Source: Pagrus major (taxonomy: Eukaryota > Chordata > Actinopteri > Spariformes > Sparidae). Taken from it: a stretch of 64,000 bases of DNA. The DNA lies in assembly GCF_040436345.1 (NCBI RefSeq), contig NC_133221.1, positions 25,497,665 to 25,561,664 of the forward strand, given 5' to 3'. The position numbers and the translations under genes were made by a program. Positions 23,526 to 35,429 of the stretch are shown here, piece by piece; the first letter of the stretch is position 1; each line of letters starts with the position of its first letter. The notes under the pieces were generated by a model, which saw only the letters and a program-made list of their open reading frames with translations, searched no databases and had not been told where the DNA came from.

Positions 23526-26500
23526 ATGATGGCAGATGGAGTCCTCACTCGGGGCGCCTTTGGATCGATGACTGATGGAAACTTTACTTCCTTGTGCCCC
23601 AATGGGTCCCAGTGGGTTTGGGATGGGCTTGGAGAATGTGCCCAGGATGCCAGGGATATGGCCAGCATCTACCTAGGCCTCCTGTCCATCCTCTGCTTCA
23701 TGGTGTCTTCACTTCCGTAAGTCTTTTGTGTTGGTGTCTCTCAGAGGAAATGCTTTTTCATCTTATCACCATGTATAACTCTGTCTTCTTCTTTTTTTTC
23801 TGATTGCAGACAGTACTATAGCTCGTGCAGAACGGGGAACATGGACAGCGCCCTCTCAATTTGGTTCCTGCTGCTGTGGTTGGGAGGTGACACCTGTAAT
23901 CTGGTGGGCTCCTTCTTGGCAGATCAGCTTCCACTTCAGGTGACTTGTAGTGATATGAGGACTGCCTCAGTGTTGGGGTGTTTCCCATGAAAGAGTAGGG
24001 CTGCAACTAACAAAACTAAAGCTATAAATCATTTAGTAAATGTAAAAAAACACCAAGAAATGATCATTAGAAGTTATGAAAACCACAAATTTTGTATTTT
24101 CATTCAAAGAAAACATATGATTTTTATAATGTTATGACAAATAAACGAATTAGAATCAGATGAATGATTATTCAAATGTATATTGATCGTTGTTCTGTCA
24201 TTTGATGAATTAATGACTTGACTTATCATGCCAAGTTATGATACAAATGGCTTTTCATGTGAATTCCATCACAATGACTTAATTTGTATGAGGAAAATGT
24301 AAATGTTCATGACTTTTTAACACGTGATTTTTCTCCCTTTTATCCAGACATATACAGCAGTTTATTACGTTATAGCTGACCTGGTGATGCTGGCCATGTA
24401 CCTTTACTACAAGTTAAAGAACAGAATGGCTGAAAGTGAGTGTTTTCTTTGTTTGTTTTATTGCTCAATTTCCCAAATGCCAAATATGAACCAAGTTTTT
24501 GTTTTGTGCAGTGCCTTATTTGCATCTTAATTATTTTGCATCCTACTTTGCTTATTTGCATCCTCATTTAGAATCCCACACATAGGCCTTTGTGAACACA
24601 TGATATATAAAAGAAAAACTCCAAACATATATCCGTAACTGTAAACTGTAGCAATACTCTTTAATGATTTGGTTGCTTAATCCTAACTTCAGTTTTATCT
24701 GACATAGCTGCTTATAGAACAAGCTGATGAGCAATGAACCAACTCTAGTCCAGACAGAGGAAGAGGGTAATCCCTGTACCCTGTGATGATGTCATCATAT
24801 GCCTCATGTTGCTGTGCCATTTGTTCCTTTACGGTTGACCTTTGACACAGTAACCCTTGTCTGGAGGAATGTGCTGAGATGTCTTTCCCTGTACCGATGA
24901 TGAACCCAGGTGTTGTCTCTTCTACAGGCAGGACTGTTCTGAATGTTGTGGGTGTAGCCTGCGTCCTGAGCTTCACCACGAGCCTCATTAACCTCCCTGG
25001 GTTAGGCGCCCAACAGGAAATAATTCCTTCTGGGTTCAGAAGTCGCAGCTTGCTCTCAACCTCTGACACTAACCTTATCAGAGTGAGTCAGTTGTTTAAT
25101 TCGCAACCTGGGGTAAATTAACTATTTATGTTTGGCATTTCATCATGGTGTAACAATGTGTCTGCCTCTCTGTTGCTTCAGGCTTTTACCCCCAAAGAGA
25201 TTATTGGATTCTCCATTGGGTCAGTGTCATCAGTGCTTTATCTCTTCTCCAGACTTCCACAGATGTACACTAATGTGAGTATGACAAAGTGGGTTCTGCT
25301 ACAAATGTGAAGTATCTTTTGTAGTACTGCCTGCATACTATAGATGGTAAATATTAACTGATACTAATACTTATGCTAGAAGCAAATGGATGATAACGGT
25401 CATTAGAACAAGTATGGTAATAATAATATTACTACAGCATCACTATATAGTGCAAACCTTCGAATTATAATTGTTATAAAACTCATTACACTATTGTTGG
25501 TAAAACTAAATCCAACAAGTTCTAAATACAATAAAAATAAAATTCAGTTAGTTTGGTATCAAGATGAAGACCTATATCAGGTCTGGAATCCATGTGTACA
25601 CAGTGATTAACATGCATAACGTGTAACAAGTCAAGACTTTACATATTTAAAATGACAGGTATGATTAAAGATAAATCAGGTGAGAATGTGCCTTGTGTAA
25701 AATAATGATAGCAATTACAAGCTGTGTATGTTTAAATCCTCTCAAGATGAAAAATGTAAAACCCTGATTCAAAAAAAGTTGGGATGCCATGTGAAATGAA
25801 AATAAGGTCAGAATGCAATGATTTGCAAAAGTTTTTGACCTATATTCAACTGAATACAGTATGAAGACGGGATATTTAATGTTTAAACTGATAAACTCAT
25901 TTATTTGATGACTGAAACACACAAAGTGAAAGAACCACGATATCTCAACTTTTTTGAAAGGCCTTGTATTTCAAAGTGAAAGAAGCAAATTCATTGTAGC
26001 TGAAATCTGAGCAGCTGAAAATAAAAGTGAATAAAATGTACTGACATAATGGATGATTGCCTCTGCAGTCAAGAAAAGGTTTTTGTTTTGCTAACTTCCT
26101 CTCGTTCTCTCATTTCTCCTCTCAGTACAAGAGGAAGTCCACAGAAGGAGTTTCTTACTTCCTGTTCGCTCTGGTCATTCTGGGAAACACCATGTACGGC
26201 ATGAGCGTCCTACTGAAGAACCCTGATGAGGGCCAGGGCGAGAAAAGCTACATGATCCACCACTTGCCCTGGCTCATTGGCAGCCTTGGCACCCTGGCGT
26301 TGGATCTCCTTGTATCCTTTAAAGAAAAGAAAAAATGCCCACTGCGGCCGGGCCTCTGGATTCTCCTTAATCCCACGTACATGCTACATTTTAGGCAGCG
26401 TTGAGCTTGTGGAGAGGACACTTCATCAAATTGGTTTAGGTCTCATGACTGTGTGTGTGGGAACACGATATGTAGTATCAAAGCTCCAAACACTCGTAGA

Positions 26501-28226
26501 GAAATTGGTTTGTTGCCAGCAAAGAAACAGGAGTGTAAAGAGCTGCACTAGTGGCCCCTGGAGGCCACAAAAGTGGTGGACTGAAGTATCAAGTTGCTTC
26601 CTGCTGTTTTTCCAATTAGCATATAGATGAGGCAGAAGTACCAGGGGAAAGTTTTTACTGAACTCTGATTGGACAGTTGAAAGCCCTGCTTTGCTGTCTC
26701 AGTCATCTGCAGGTTTAAAGGAATTCTTTAATTTGGGAAAAGGTGGTTAGTTAACATAAACTTAGCAGAAGCAAAGCTAACTTTGGCAACAATCAGAGAG
26801 GTCACAGCTGGGACAAAAGGCAGTCTATCAAGTCATTTCCATGTTAAACCACTGTAATCTTTGTATGCATTAAACAAACAAGATACAACATGGTACTTAG
26901 TGAGCTTTAGAAGTGCTTTGAAGAGGTTTCCCCTGCTTCCAGTCTTTATGCTAAGCTAAGCTAACATCTCTTGGCTGTAGATTCATATTTATTTGACAGT
27001 CATGAGAGTGGTAGTGACCATCTGATTCTCAGCAAGACAGCCTTTACCAAAAATAACAGTTATTTCTCAAAGCTACTACAAGGAACTTAAATTTGTTGTT
27101 GTTTCTGGCAATCCCTTTGGACAAACGATAATGATGGTGAAACAAAGTAAACTTTGTTTTGTAGCTTTTCTCCTCAGACTGTGAGCCCTTTCAATCATCC
27201 TCAGGACTCTTCCATAAAAATACTTTTCATGTAAGAATAGCTATTTTAGTGCAGAAGTGTGCAGAAATAGCCAGTCGAGTCACTGATGGTCTCTTTTAGC
27301 TTATGTAGAGGCATCAGTATTCAATTATAAAGCCTGACCAATATTTCAGTCATATATGGTGTGCAATATGAGCTGAAATTAAAACTTTTTTTGAGAGATT
27401 ATAATGCTTAAAAAGATGTTTGGGGTAATTTATAATTATCAAATTTCTAGTTAAGAACAAGTGTTTGGTTACCACATTTGAAGGATCATCGCAAAAATAA
27501 TTTGTGTATATCAGGCAATATATTGATATTATAATATCTAATATTGGTATCAGCATCTGCCCGAAAATCTGAATATTGTTTGGGCTCTGTTAAATTCAGA
27601 CTGTTTCATATCCAGTTAAATGTTTCTTGTTGTACATTCAAGCTACAGGGAACAAACATGGCCGCTTAATTAAAAGATCATAAAGCCAGAGACCAGCCAG
27701 TACTATTCTATAATAATACTATCAGGGCCCAGGTCGTCTGTGTTTTGATTTTGGTCATTTGAATAATTGCAGCCTTATTTAGGAATATACACAACAGAAA
27801 CTAAAAATAACAACAGTATTCAAACCAGATTTTGATACAGGACTCCATCAACAAGAGGTAATGTGATCAGGCAGCAATGCAGGATATCCCATAGTAAATA
27901 TTGTACTTGAGTGTAGCTAATTAGAAACGTAAATTCAAATGCCCCCACAGTGAACCTGGGAGTTAAAGGAGTTGGGCCGCAGGGCCGACTTTACACAGTA
28001 AGTAATCCAACCCTGTGCAGCAGATAAGAAGGACTTAGTGTCTAGTATTCAGTAAAATGTATTTTTCTTTATACCATTTCTTTATACCATGAATAAGGCT
28101 GTCAGCACTTCTTTAGATTTCCTTAACGCTGCGGTTCAGATCTCAGTCCAGTTCTTGATTTACCGCAAAGCTAAGGTGGAGATGAACGGCATCCACGCTG
28201 AGACGACGCCTCTGATCGGGAGCTAA
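23526..28226 (+). CDS. slc66a1: Lysosomal cationic amino acid transporter, PQ-loop family (SLC66A1/PQLC2)
   Basis: Exports arginine, lysine and cysteine-lysine mixed disulfide from the lysosome (family knowledge). Coding exons: 23526-23716, 23810-23939, 24348-24435, 24928-25082, 25182-25274, 26126-26311, 28140-28226, all with GT/AG borders and matching phases, giving 309 aa (human 291). Seven membrane segments are expected. The two PQ-loop motifs are visible as SSLPQYYSSCRTGNMDSALS and SRLPQMYTNYKRKSTEGVSY. The block WFLLLWLGGDTCNLVGSFLA is nearly identical to the human protein. The tail ETTPLIGS keeps an acidic dileucine-type lysosomal sorting signal (human ELEPLLPS). The exon opens with acceptor CTACAG at 23522. 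I used the first ATG (23526); the in-frame ATG at 23568 is a real alternative and fits the human N-terminus length better. Confidence 0.95.
25768..25962 (+). mobile_element. Short MITE in slc66a1 intron
   Basis: TTCAAAAAAAGTTGGGAT at the left end is mirrored by ATCTCAACTTTTTTGAAA at the right, giving 195 bp with inverted termini and no coding content. It contains GAATGCAATGATTTGCAAA. It lies in intron 6 and disrupts no splice signal. Confidence 0.65.
26714..27043 (-). repeat. Interspersed repeat in last intron of slc66a1
   Basis: CCCCTGCTTCCAGTCTTTAT followed by GCTAAGCTAAGCTAAC is the reverse complement of sequence at 38230-38295. The element occupies the large last intron (26312-28139). 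A decayed left end starts near 26714. Confidence 0.55.
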
Positions 28227-29080
28227 AGCAACAAACCAAGAGTGTTCTTGTGGGACACGAGCAGACACTCACTTCCAGTGGACCCTCACAATCACATATC
28301 CAACAAAATCAGGACGTTTTAGTTTGATTTTATACTTTTATTTATTATGCTCTTTTTTGATGTTTACAATGCATGTTTTTATTGGTAAACATAATGTGAC
28401 AGATGACTTCCTTCACTTGGGTTCAGCTGCAGGGGTGTGATTTACACTGCTCTTAATGTTGGGGTTTTAAAGGGACGATTGAGGGTTTCAGGTGTCGGAC
28501 ACGGATGGAGACTCCTCCTGTCAACCTGAACTCATCTCCTGATTTTAGGTCACAGCCTCAGTTTGATGTCAGACCTCTTATAGATGTCAGAAACCTGTTG
28601 CTGGGGGTGACCAGACCATGCAGAGGTTTCTTTTAAACGGTTCTGGTGTTTGTAAGTTGCCAAATACTTTAACAGTCATGACGCTGACCACTGCATGAAG
28701 CCCGATCTTGTTTACAGTGTTTTTAAAATTAAGTCCTGTAACTTGACTCTTTTGTTTTTCTGGGCTTCAGAGACGTGTCTGACTGGAAAAGAAGCAGTGC
28801 TTTGTAAAACAAGTGTAAATTGTATTTAGTCTATTTTTAATTAATGTTTACACCAAGTTCTGTAATCTTGGAAATCTTTTTAATTGTAGTCATATGATTT
28901 TATTTTAATTTGAAATACAGACACTTGACCAGTTTTGTTTGCACTGGCGATTAAAGTCATCACTTAACACAGATTTTCACTACCTTGTTAAATTTACACA
29001 TTTTTCATTTTTTCCTTTTGCCTGGTTTGCACAACAAGAATTGGTTTTGTACTCGTTAAATAAAGTAAGTTAATAAATGT
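28227..29080 (+). other. slc66a1 3' UTR
   Basis: Non-coding sequence after the TAA at 28224-28226. The first canonical AATAAA downstream is at 29059-29064, which gives a 3' UTR of roughly 850 bases. Confidence 0.65.
29059..29064 (+). terminator. Polyadenylation signal of slc66a1
   Basis: Canonical AATAAA, 833 bases after the slc66a1 stop codon, followed by T- and GT-rich sequence (GTGTTCTGTGGGTCAGTGTG). Confidence 0.65.
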
Positions 29081-29194
29081 GTTCTGTGGGTCAGTGTGCT
29101 GTACAGATTAAACAAATACATAACACTTTTTCTCTGTTTCTTAAATTCTTGCTGAAGTGTTGATTGAGTCATTTAGGATCGTTTCCAGTTTCCT

Positions 29195-29553
29195 TTAAGG
29201 GGGCACTGTTTAGTTTTGGAGAAAAATCAACCCATAATTTTAATATTTACAATGTTATTGAGGTAATAAAACAAACTCAAATATTTATTTTTCCCATAAG
29301 TGAATAAACAAGCTGTTCTCAGAGTAAAATAAGGTCCCCAGAAGTCTGATTGAAGTTAGAAAGGTGGCAGGGTCCGCCACATATAAACAAAGTAAAACAG
29401 TATGATATTGTGTTGTCCTTTAAGGTCAGTTTGTTTATTCACTTTACTCAGACATGAAAACAAAGAGAGTTTATTTATTTCCATCAGTCAAAGATCAGAT
29501 CTTTCTCTTCTGATTTAAATATCTTCCCCAAAACTTCATACTGCACCTTTTAA
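29195..29553 (+). mobile_element. TTAA-bounded MITE with partly self-complementary body
   Basis: The left end TTAAGGGGGCACTG...TTAGTTTTGG pairs with the right end CCAAAACTTC...CAGTGC-like ACTGCACCTTTTAA. Internal pieces such as AGTGAATAAACAAGC and GTTTGTTTATTCACTTTACT are also inverted copies. The element is about 359 bp and has no coding content. Confidence 0.6.
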
Positions 29554-29646
29554 AATGGTGTTTCACTTTCAGTCTTACTCACTGATATATGATTTTTATT
29601 CTCACTGCTCTTCTTGAGAGGAAAAACTCCTCCCATTTTTCAGAGG

Positions 29647-29791
29647 TCAAGGCCTGCTCTTGGCCTTGATGTTGACCTTTGACCCTCTGCCTCCACTGAC
29701 CCCCAACCCGCAGCCACTGTGTTTGACCTGCTCCTGGGCGGCCTTGACAGCCACGTTGTTTTTCTTCATTAGCAGATTCACACTGGCCTCT
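29647..29791 (-). CDS. Possible terminal coding exon of an unidentified minus-strand gene
   Basis: On the minus strand an acceptor-like GTGCAACAG precedes 29791. The frame then reads EASVNLLMKKNNVAVKAAQ, continues basic and glycine-rich, and ends KVNIKAKSRP at a TGA (29649-29647). Codon choice is GC-rich at third positions, unlike the surrounding AT-rich DNA, and a minus-strand AATAAA lies at 29600-29595. I do not recognise it, and no upstream exon was found. It could be chance. The DR1-like site 29673-29684 falls inside it. Confidence 0.28.
29673..29684 (-). promoter_or_regulatory. DR1-type nuclear receptor motif
   Basis: TGACCTTTGACC is the reverse complement of GGTCAAAGGTCA, a direct repeat of two AGGTCA-like half-sites spaced by one base, the preferred site of RXR, HNF4, COUP-TF and PPAR-RXR dimers. 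It lies between slc66a1 and the nuclear receptor gene. Occupancy is unknown. Confidence 0.4.
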
Positions 29792-30434
29792 CTGTTGCAC
29801 CCTCCTCCCTCACACACACACATACACACACACTTTCCCCTCACGATTAAACATAATGCAATCATACACACTCAAAACAGTAAGGGCCCACCCACAGAGG
29901 AAGCAGGGTCAGTACAGAATATATCAAGGGTCCAGTAAGTGTGTGTGTGTTTCTGGGGTTGTGCGGTTGTGAAACAGTGGCAGAAGGATTGTTCAGCGGG
30001 TTGGAGAGATAGCAGGAAGAGCCAGTGATAGGGAGCACCCATCCATCACTAGGGATGAACAAGAAGCTGTTTATAAACACTCTATACTGGGAATTTCTTA
30101 ATGAGATGACTCCAGTTCCTACAGGCAGGGCAGGAAGGGGGATACGTGACTCAGTGGTTGCCACTTAGACTCCCTAGTGCAACCAGGGGGCCACAGACTG
30201 GGAAATGTATGGTAAATTTGTACAATTTCTCTGTTGACACACAGAGACACACATTACCTTCAAACGTTCCCCGGCTTAAATCCTTCTCATGAAAATACCT
30301 GTGAAGTATTTCTTCTCGCCACTTTGTCTTTCAAGAGAACATTTACAGGAGAAGAAGATCTTTGGTCAGGTTCATGCAGATCAAACACACATCAACAGAA
30401 ACTGTCTCATTTGAAAGGTCCTGTTTACTCTGTG

Positions 30435-30472
30435 AGTGTGTGTGTATTTGTGTGTGTGTGTGTGTGTGTGAG
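30435..30472 (+). repeat. Short (TG)n repeat
   Basis: Interrupted TG dinucleotides immediately upstream of the ATG at 30474. Confidence 0.9.
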
Positions 30473-30473
30473 G

Positions 30474-30576
30474 ATGGAGGCTGGGCCGGAGCCAACATTA
30501 CAAAAAGTGAGGCAGTTGGACAAAGCGAGAGGACGACTGGAAGCTCGGCGCAGAAGGAAGGCTCCTGCCATCAACG
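30474..30576 (+). CDS. Candidate 5' coding exon, unidentified
   Basis: ATG in good context (AGGATGG) opens a frame MEAGPEPTLQKVRQLDKARG followed by an arginine-rich stretch (RLEARRRRK) and ending at a strong donor AACG/gtgagt after 30576, phase 1. It lies 4.9 kb upstream of the first certain receptor exon, on the same strand. It does not join that exon in frame through either visible acceptor (35388 or 35430): both joins hit a stop. It may be an alternative start with a missed intermediate exon, another gene, or chance. Confidence 0.25.
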
Positions 30577-32486
30577 GTGAGTCCTCAGACCGCATCTTTA
30601 ACAGAAATGTTCATAAGCTGACACACATGTTGTTTTGTGATCTTTGACCTCTGCAGGTCCGCATTTACTGTCCTTATCTACAGGGGTTTAAATTAGGGAT
30701 AATTAACATTTAATTTTGTAATTGTTCCTCTCAGTGGATTCTCTTTTCGACCCTTTACTGCCATTACAACCTAGCTGATAGTAGGAGTTTGTTTTGTTTC
30801 GCTCACATAAAACAAGAAACCTAAACACACAACATGAGCGAGCTGACGGCAAAAAGCAGACAACAGATTCAGCAGTAAACTACTTCCCAGGCCTTTAAAA
30901 GACGAATGAAATCAAAGTGTTTGTCCACCACGTTACGTTGCTCCACCAAATGAAAATCTCCTCTTAAATTGTAGGCCGACCTCTTGAGAAACTTTACAAA
31001 TCAGTTTTCTGTCACAGCATATTAAGGCAACATTGCCTCTGACCCCGACCATGTCATGAACAGTGGATACAAATTGTTACCATAAATATTTACTTTGAAG
31101 GGCCTTGAATACTGTCCTCTGTAATCTCCACGGATGTATCTTTGTTTGTCGTCTTAATTTGTGTCTTCTCTGTGATTTTGCAAATGGAGCTGCTGTGATG
31201 CAAGAAAAAAAAAAATCATACTCGATCTGACAATAATGTTTTATCAATCAGTCATAAATGATGGTTAAGATGGTGAGAAGAATCCTGTAAAACGTTGTGC
31301 TACTTCTTCTAGTTGTGCTACATTTCTGGCTGAGACTGGTCGACCTCAGTCCAAGGTTTCCAGTGCGATCCACACCAGCTGATTAGAGTTAAAGGTACTA
31401 CTATGATGGCCAGTTTTTACACACTACTTAATCAAGGGTACTGTTTGTTTAAGGAATTCAGTGCATTTCATTTGTACCAAAATAGACATAACATAGAGGA
31501 GAAATGAGCAAACAACATGGTTTGAAAGTCCAATCTCACAATAACCTCTACAGATTGGAGGAAACGCTTTCAAATAAATACTTTATCATTTGACGATTTA
31601 CATTCCTTCTCATGAAGGAACCACACTCACTCACTCACTCACTCACTCACTCGCATACGCTCAAACATAAGCTATGGACTTTACTCACGAATACTGAGGC
31701 CACTTTAACGTAAGCGTCAGTTTCCTGCGAGGATCAGTAAACAGTCTAGGCCATTATCGAGCTGCAGCTACCAGCCAGCAGCTCTCTGATAAAGAGAGGA
31801 TCACGCCACATGGAGAACAGGATTTATGATGTGCAGAATATATCTCCAGGCATTGGGCTGTGAGTGATTCAGGACTAATGAGTGTAGGGGGTTTGCACAT
31901 GCAATCAGTTTGTTCTGGAAAAGTTGTTTCAGTGTTTGGTCGATTAACATTTGTGTTGCGTGGAAATGTTAGACTTTGCTCAGTCGCTCTTCTCTCTGGA
32001 ATCTTGGTGCAAAGAAAACAAAGTAATAACACAAACGCTCCCGAGTCCAACTAACCACGAACTAACCACGCTTGGTGTGAACGTGCCCTAAAGGTCTTCC
32101 CCTCCCTCCCCTCTCCTCTCCTTCTTCTCTCGTGACACACATCTCCCATGGGGCGAGCCCTCGTAGTCAGGCCCGTGTCCAACAATATGTCCGATAGTGT
32201 GAGACTTCCAGAAGATCCATGGCGACTTCTGCACGCTCTCAGATATTGTCCCTATCGTTTAGTGTCGCTCTGAGCGCTGCTGCCTGCTCTCTACCCTCCG
32301 TCCATTTCTCAGAGGTTACAAACAGTTGGAGGAATGGCTCATTTGTTGTTGTTTTTTTTGGAGGCCCATATGTGTTGGGACATGACAAGAGAAATAACAA
32401 CAGACCATCTCTTCTTCAGCAGTGCATTCATGGCATTTCAGAAACTACCACCGATCTGTCATATGAAGGCAGATGATGCTGTTCTA
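30577..32486. other. Stretch without recognised exon
   Basis: Mostly unique AT-rich sequence, with a short (TCAC)n at about 31622-31652. Nothing could be supported as coding. Confidence 0.5.
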
Positions 32487-32882
32487 TTAAAGGAGCAGTT
32501 CACCTCAAAATCAAACATACATATTTTTCCTGCGAGCTAACTAAGCTAGCTAATGTTACAGCTCGGTCGAGAATGACGCCATAAATGTTTAAATCCCACA
32601 CTGTCATGAGAATTAGCCTCCGGTCCATGAGGAGACGCACACTTCCCTCTGTGCAGTGATACAGTTTGCAGGTGTAGTTTGGTAGAAAGAAAACAGGTAC
32701 ATGAAACTGCTGCTTTTTCAAATGTGTTTTTTGACACTAGTTCCGTTATACTCTAAAGAAGGCAGACATCGTATATCACCAAAATTCAGCTACTCACACC
32801 AAAACAATCTAGATGGATAAATTGGACTACTGGTAAGAGGAAAAATATGTATTTTTGATTATGGGATGAACTGTCCCTTTAA
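32487..32882 (+). mobile_element. TTAA-bounded MITE
   Basis: Left end TTAAAGGAGCAGTTCACC and right end GGATGAACTGTCCCTTTAA are imperfect inverted repeats; sub-terminal AAATCAAA...TATTT is mirrored by AAATATGTATTTTTGATT. Total about 396 bp, non-coding. Its right TTAA is the left TTAA of the next element. Confidence 0.75.
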
Positions 32883-33230
32883 AGGTGCAATATGTAAGAA
32901 TTGGGTCCTGAATTGGGTCCTGAATTGAATTCATACAAACATGGGCAGCACATCACCAGAATAACCGTTAACGCCTGCCAACTGTAGCTGCCTTTTGCCA
33001 GTTAGCTTAGTTATCTCAGTTAGCCGTGCGGCTAGCGCTCCAGACTGCAGGCTCGGAGTGGTGTTATGAAAAAGGACAGGCCTTGGCTAGATGGTTAGCA
33101 TGCTAACTTCAGTAGATATTTCTTCCACACAATACATAAACGTCTTTGATATGAGATTAAAACTACTTTTGGTGCATATTCTGTGCATAATTTTAGTTTA
33201 TTAGTAAATTCTTATATATTGAACCTTCAA
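32879..33230 (+). mobile_element. GGTGCAATATG-family MITE, complete copy
   Basis: The left end TTAAAGGTGCAATATGTAAG and right end CTTATATATTGAACCTTCAA are inverted repeats with a few mismatches, giving a 352-bp element. The body holds CATCACCAGAATAACCG and GTTAGCATGCTAAC, shared with the copies at 38960, 40490 and 48242. It is non-coding. Confidence 0.78.
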
Positions 33231-34598
33231 GTCTGCGTATTAGCATTAAAGAACTGCTGATAGAGACGTCCATTATTAGGCCGTTTCCCTTTCCATGATT
33301 TGAAATATATTCAGGTAATGCAGTGAATGTCTAACTAAGGCTAATGCCCAGGCTGAAAATAAGTAAATATTTCTACCTAACAATACAAGATAACTCATCT
33401 AGTAGTCTAGGAACTTTCTCAAAACATGTGTCAACACATTTAAAACGGGGCAAAAGGGGCAGCTTATTCCAGTAATATCAAGAAAATCAAAGACGTTGTT
33501 GAAACTAGAATAAAATAAGTGTTACATTATGAGATTTGTTTTACAGTGGTCATGGCATAAATCTCTCTGGCTTTAGGAATATACTGACGTTAAGTTTCAT
33601 GTCACGATGAGGCTGACGTTTCTGGGCTGATGGATTCCTCAAGCACACCATGAATTGAAATTTGTGGTTTTAAGTGAAATGTCTCAACTCAGGATTTAAT
33701 AACTTTGTGGTCCATTGACTTTCACCATCATATATCAGTTTTGAAATGTCACATACTTTGGTATATGACCAAATATTTACAAAAATAATCAAATTTCCAT
33801 TGGTGTCAACTCTACTTTGTTCTTTGGATTGAATGCCTTGACATTTTGTACAGATGTTCATGGTCCCCAGTGGCTAATCTTTGGTGACTTTGATGATCCC
33901 CTGACAATTAAAAATCTAAAATGTGGCTTTCTGAGTCATGCAGCCACGTTGCAAAATTCATGTTTGTGTGGTTTTATATTGAAACATAAGTTATTGGTGG
34001 TTTCTGATATGTAGGACACATTTTTGTCTTTATGTATTTGCTCTCTTTTAGATTGTGCTTTTTCCTGAAGTACAATCGATTTTGAAGCGGTGTTGTCATC
34101 GTGCACTGTGATCACATGTGTGCCTATTTACCCTTTGGACATAATCTTCAAAGCAAAGACAACAGAATTCCTGAGTCATTTGTCACTGAGATCGATCGTG
34201 AAGTGAAGGCTACAGCGTCAGTCAGCGTTAGTGGCTCTTCTGTAACCCTCTGCTATCCACAGGCCAGTCCTGGTTCCCATAATGAGCCAGTGAAAGGAAT
34301 GATATGCGGGTGGGAGGACGCCATTAATCCTCGGTAAGCATGCTGCATGTCAAACGGCCATGCTCAGAGATTTACGGGCCAGTGTTGAGGTCACTCCTCG
34401 GTCTCCTCTGGGCGGTTCAGGCCTCGACTCCTTTCACTCTGCCCCGGCCTGGTTCACTGTCTGTGGGGGAGGCGGAGGTCCCGGAGCCCCTTAAATCTAA
34501 CTGCTGTCCAATATTAACTGCAGCACAAACAGAACAGCGGTAAACAAAGGGCAGAGTAAACACACTCCCAAGAGAACAAACATGCACAGATACAGTCA

Positions 34599-34599
<1 letters not shown>

Positions 34600-34693
<94 letters not shown>
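34600..34693 (+). repeat. (AC)n microsatellite, about 94 bp
   Basis: Uninterrupted AC dinucleotides. Confidence 0.98.
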
Positions 34694-34696
<3 letters not shown>

Positions 34697-34983
34697 GTTG
34701 ACAGCTCAATATAAGTAGTAGAGTTTGTTTCATTTGAATTGAACCTGTAAAAAGCTTCATAAGCAGGATTTAGTCATTGATCAGGAAAAAATAAACTTTT
34801 AACAGTTGATTTCATGATGGGAATTATTTTATTTGACTCATCAGATTAATGTTTCCTTTGCCCAGCCCAGCTGTTGCATTCTGGGACACATCCATTCAGG
34901 CCAAGCCTCAGTACAAACATGTATACAAACACCATGAGTGTTGAGTGACCCTCACTCTACCAATGAGGGAGGAGGTCTCCATC

Positions 34984-35031
34984 TATCCATCTATCCATCC
35001 ATCCATCCATCCATCCATCCATCCATCCATC
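34984..35031 (+). repeat. (ATCC)n microsatellite
   Basis: About 12 ATCC units, the first two with ATCT. Confidence 0.95.
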
Positions 35032-35429
35032 CTCCTTGCCTGTCTTTTGATCTGTGAAGTCCCGGGTCAGGTCCAGCTGTTTGGACCACGGCCCCGTCCC
35101 TGCCCTTCCTGGGTGTCCCCTCTTTTCCGATCGTCTATCCCCCAGGGACAGTTAAGACCTCCTCTAGCACATCATCCACCACAGACCAAGAGCCTCAGCT
35201 GCACTCTTGCTCTCTGCCTTTTAAAAATAGGCTGGGATATCAGCCTGGACAGCTAAGAGACCTGCACGCATCCTGGGGATTGAGGAATGTCTCCGCACTT
35301 CCCAGATCCTTCATATCTGTGTGAATCCTCTGAGTAATTGTCTCTGTGTGTGTGTGTATGTTTATATCTTTGCATGTGTGTGTGAAGATAGACCCGTATT
35401 ACAAGCGAAAGAGAGGATCTTCTGTCCAG

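Larger units (their letters stand above)
33231..35429. other. Stretch upstream of the receptor gene
   Basis: Contains a fragment of the 7760-type repeat (about 33830-33910), the (AC)n at 34600-34693 and the (ATCC)n at 34984-35031. A donor-like CCTCG/gtaagc at 34333 may end a non-coding 5' exon, but nothing else supports it. The last 40 bases before 35430 are an open frame preceded by (TG)n-rich sequence. Confidence 0.45.

Noticed and set aside
34101-34337. 78-codon frame ending near a donor-like CCTCG/gtaagc
   Set aside because: The peptide has no recognisable feature and there is no acceptor support; kept only as a possible non-coding exon.
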